Shown here: piece by piece, positions 63,283 to 64,000 of the stretch
Numbering within the stretch: the first letter of the stretch is position 1
Layout: every line of letters starts with the position of its first letter
Origin: Ruminococcus sp.
GTDB taxonomy: Bacteria; Bacillota; Clostridia; Oscillospirales; Ruminococcaceae
Assembly (NCBI GenBank): GCA_021202895.1
Contig: JAJQCE010000023.1
Span: 1 to 64,000, forward strand
DNA length: 64,000 bases
Direction: 5' to 3'
Notes under the pieces: model-generated
What the model was told of the DNA's origin: nothing
Database searches by the model: none
Seen by the model: only the letters and a program-made list of their open reading frames with translations
Program-made: the position numbers and the translations under genes

Positions 63283-63321
63283 AAAAACACGCAAAGGCAG
63301 AAGCGCATTTTCGCTCTGCCT
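63283..63321 (-). terminator. Possible attenuating terminator after rpsO
   Basis: On the - strand AGGCAGA and TCTGCCT with further inner pairs (63295-63321), but the T run starts eight bases after the stem, so termination may be partial. Confidence 0.5.
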
Positions 63322-63336
63322 GCATGAAAACATAAA

Positions 63337-63603
63337 TTACTTACGAATACCGAGCTTTTCGATAGTGGCTCTGTATCTTTCAATATCCTTTGATTTGAGA
63401 TAGCTCAGCAAGCGTCTTCTTTTACCTACCATTTTCAGAAGTCCTCTTCTTGAATGATGGTCGTTCTTGTGAACCTTCAGATGCTCTGTCAGATCGTTAA
63501 TTCTCTTTGTGAGAATAGCAATCTGAACCTCTGGCGAACCAGTATCGGTTTCGTGAAGCTTATTAGCTTCGATAACAGCTGTTTTTTCTTCTTTTCTTAA
63601 CAT
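63337..63603 (-). CDS. rpsO: 30S ribosomal protein S15
   Basis: 88 residues from ATG 63603 with GAGGT eight bases upstream; a frame opening at 63621 would contain that site. [48 protein letters not shown] and [12 protein letters not shown] are standard. S15 binds the 16S rRNA central domain and often controls its own mRNA. It precedes pnp as in many bacteria. Confidence 0.97.
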   Translation of the reverse strand: MLRKEEKTAVIEANKLHETDTGSPEVQIAILTKRINDLTEHLKVHKNDHHSRRGLLKMVGKRRRLLSYLKSKDIERYRATIEKLGIRK

Positions 63604-63765
63604 GGTTTGTACCTCTTTCAATTGATTTCCTGCAAGGAAGTGTATGGCAGGTAGCTTTCTCCTTTGGAGCGTCTGGCAAACTGCTCAAAGCCGTTTTGCC
63701 GTCCCACAGACTGCCTTGCGGATATGTTTTGTCACACGGACAGCTAATTTGTCACACGGACACTT
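63604..63765 (-). promoter_or_regulatory. Structured 5' leader of rpsO with a tandem repeat
   Basis: About 160 bases between the promoter and the rpsO start. The first part carries two exact copies of TTTGTCACACGGACA (63728-63742 and 63748-63762, period 20). The rest contains complementary segments (for instance GGCAG with CTGCC, TCTG with CAGA), as expected of an S15 autoregulatory leader. The fold and the ligand are inferred. Confidence 0.5.
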
Positions 63766-63769
63766 AATC

Positions 63770-63798
63770 ATTATACACTAAGATTGTCAGTATGTAAA
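63770..63798 (-). promoter_or_regulatory. Promoter of rpsO-pnp
   Basis: On the - strand TTTACA (63793-63798), 17 bases, TATAAT (63770-63775). Confidence 0.8.
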
Positions 63799-63815
63799 TA
63801 GACTTTACAAAAAAT

Positions 63816-64000
63816 TTACAAAATTCCGTTCTGCTGCTTTGCCGCTGTAAGCGTATTTCTCATAAGCATAGCTATTGTCATAGGTCCTACGCCGCCTGGA
63901 ACGGGTGTTATATACGAAGCCTTGTCCTTGCAGTCGTCAAAATCCACATCGCCGCAAAGCTTGCCGTTTTCATCTCTGTTCATGCCGACATCTATTATAA
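63816..64000 (-). CDS. folD: FolD, C-terminal part only
   Basis: The last 60 or so residues of methylenetetrahydrofolate dehydrogenase/cyclohydrolase; the gene runs off the right edge. VIDVG-type strand ([20 protein letters not shown]), then [20 protein letters not shown], the C-terminal FolD signature, and the stop at 63816-63818. FolD interconverts one-carbon folates in the cytosol. The rpsO promoter begins 18 bases after its stop. Confidence 0.93.
   Translation of the reverse strand, partial: IIDVGMNRDENGKLCGDVDFDDCKDKASYITPVPGGVGPMTIAMLMRNTLTAAKQQNGIL

Overview
The window looks like a chromosome segment of a low- to mid-GC anaerobic Bacillota, most likely a gut Clostridia member of the Ruminococcaceae/Oscillospiraceae type. 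The reasons are consensus sigma-A promoters (TTGACA-N17-TATAAT), strong AGGAGG ribosome binding sites, a PASTA-type division transpeptidase, RecD2 and ComFC, and a DNPR-type MurE that points to meso-diaminopimelate peptidoglycan. No rRNA, tRNA or CRISPR array was seen. UGA works as an ordinary stop codon.

Left part (1-10.6 kb): the 5' end of an AAA-ATPase-like gene, then a three-gene + strand operon whose first protein is a very unusual fusion of a RecJ-like DHH module to a complete RecG helicase. The third protein resembles a VirD4/TraG coupling ATPase without its Walker A motif. Next come a secreted Fn3-CAP protein, an unidentified structured RNA with its own terminator, the wreck of a nucleotidyltransferase/HEPN toxin-antitoxin pair joined to an AlbA_2 gene fragment, an Rpn-type nuclease broken by an in-frame TGA, and two extracytoplasmic proteins of unknown function.

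10.7-22.3 kb is a decaying defence island, all on the - strand. It holds a truncated and frameshifted large serine recombinase, a frameshifted SIMPL gene, two small unknown genes, a GmrSD-like DUF262/DUF1524 gene with a stop and a frameshift, an intact type I restriction-modification operon (hsdM-hsdS-hsdR), and two fragments of WYL regulators.

22.4-29.7 kb is metabolic and on the - strand: pyrC-pyrF, ilvD, a ROK glucokinase, mannose-6-phosphate isomerase and an M23 (LytM) protein. 29.9-35.6 kb (+ strand) carries an AT-rich pair, a trypsin-like protease without a signal peptide followed by a lipoprotein, and then three ABC-transporter pseudogenes. 35.7-39.3 kb is ilvB-ilvN-ilvC. A 19-residue leader peptide containing Ile-Leu-Val sits before ilvN and suggests attenuation by branched-chain amino acids; with ilvD these genes cover most of valine/isoleucine synthesis.

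39.4-56.5 kb (- strand) has a lone TtdB-like fumarase/tartrate dehydratase beta subunit, a DivIVA-like coiled-coil protein, and a division and cell wall (dcw) cluster transcribed mraZ-rsmH-ftsL-PBP-murE-murF-mraY-like-ftsW-murG-(membrane protein)-murA-ftsQ-ftsZ. The usual murD and murC are absent, and the MraY-like protein lacks several catalytic motifs.

56.5-64 kb has two tiny unknown genes, comFC, recD2, a small membrane protein, the rpsO-pnp pair with a structured leader and intergenic inverted repeat, and the 3' end of folD. All calls are by eye from sequence and family knowledge; no database search was run.
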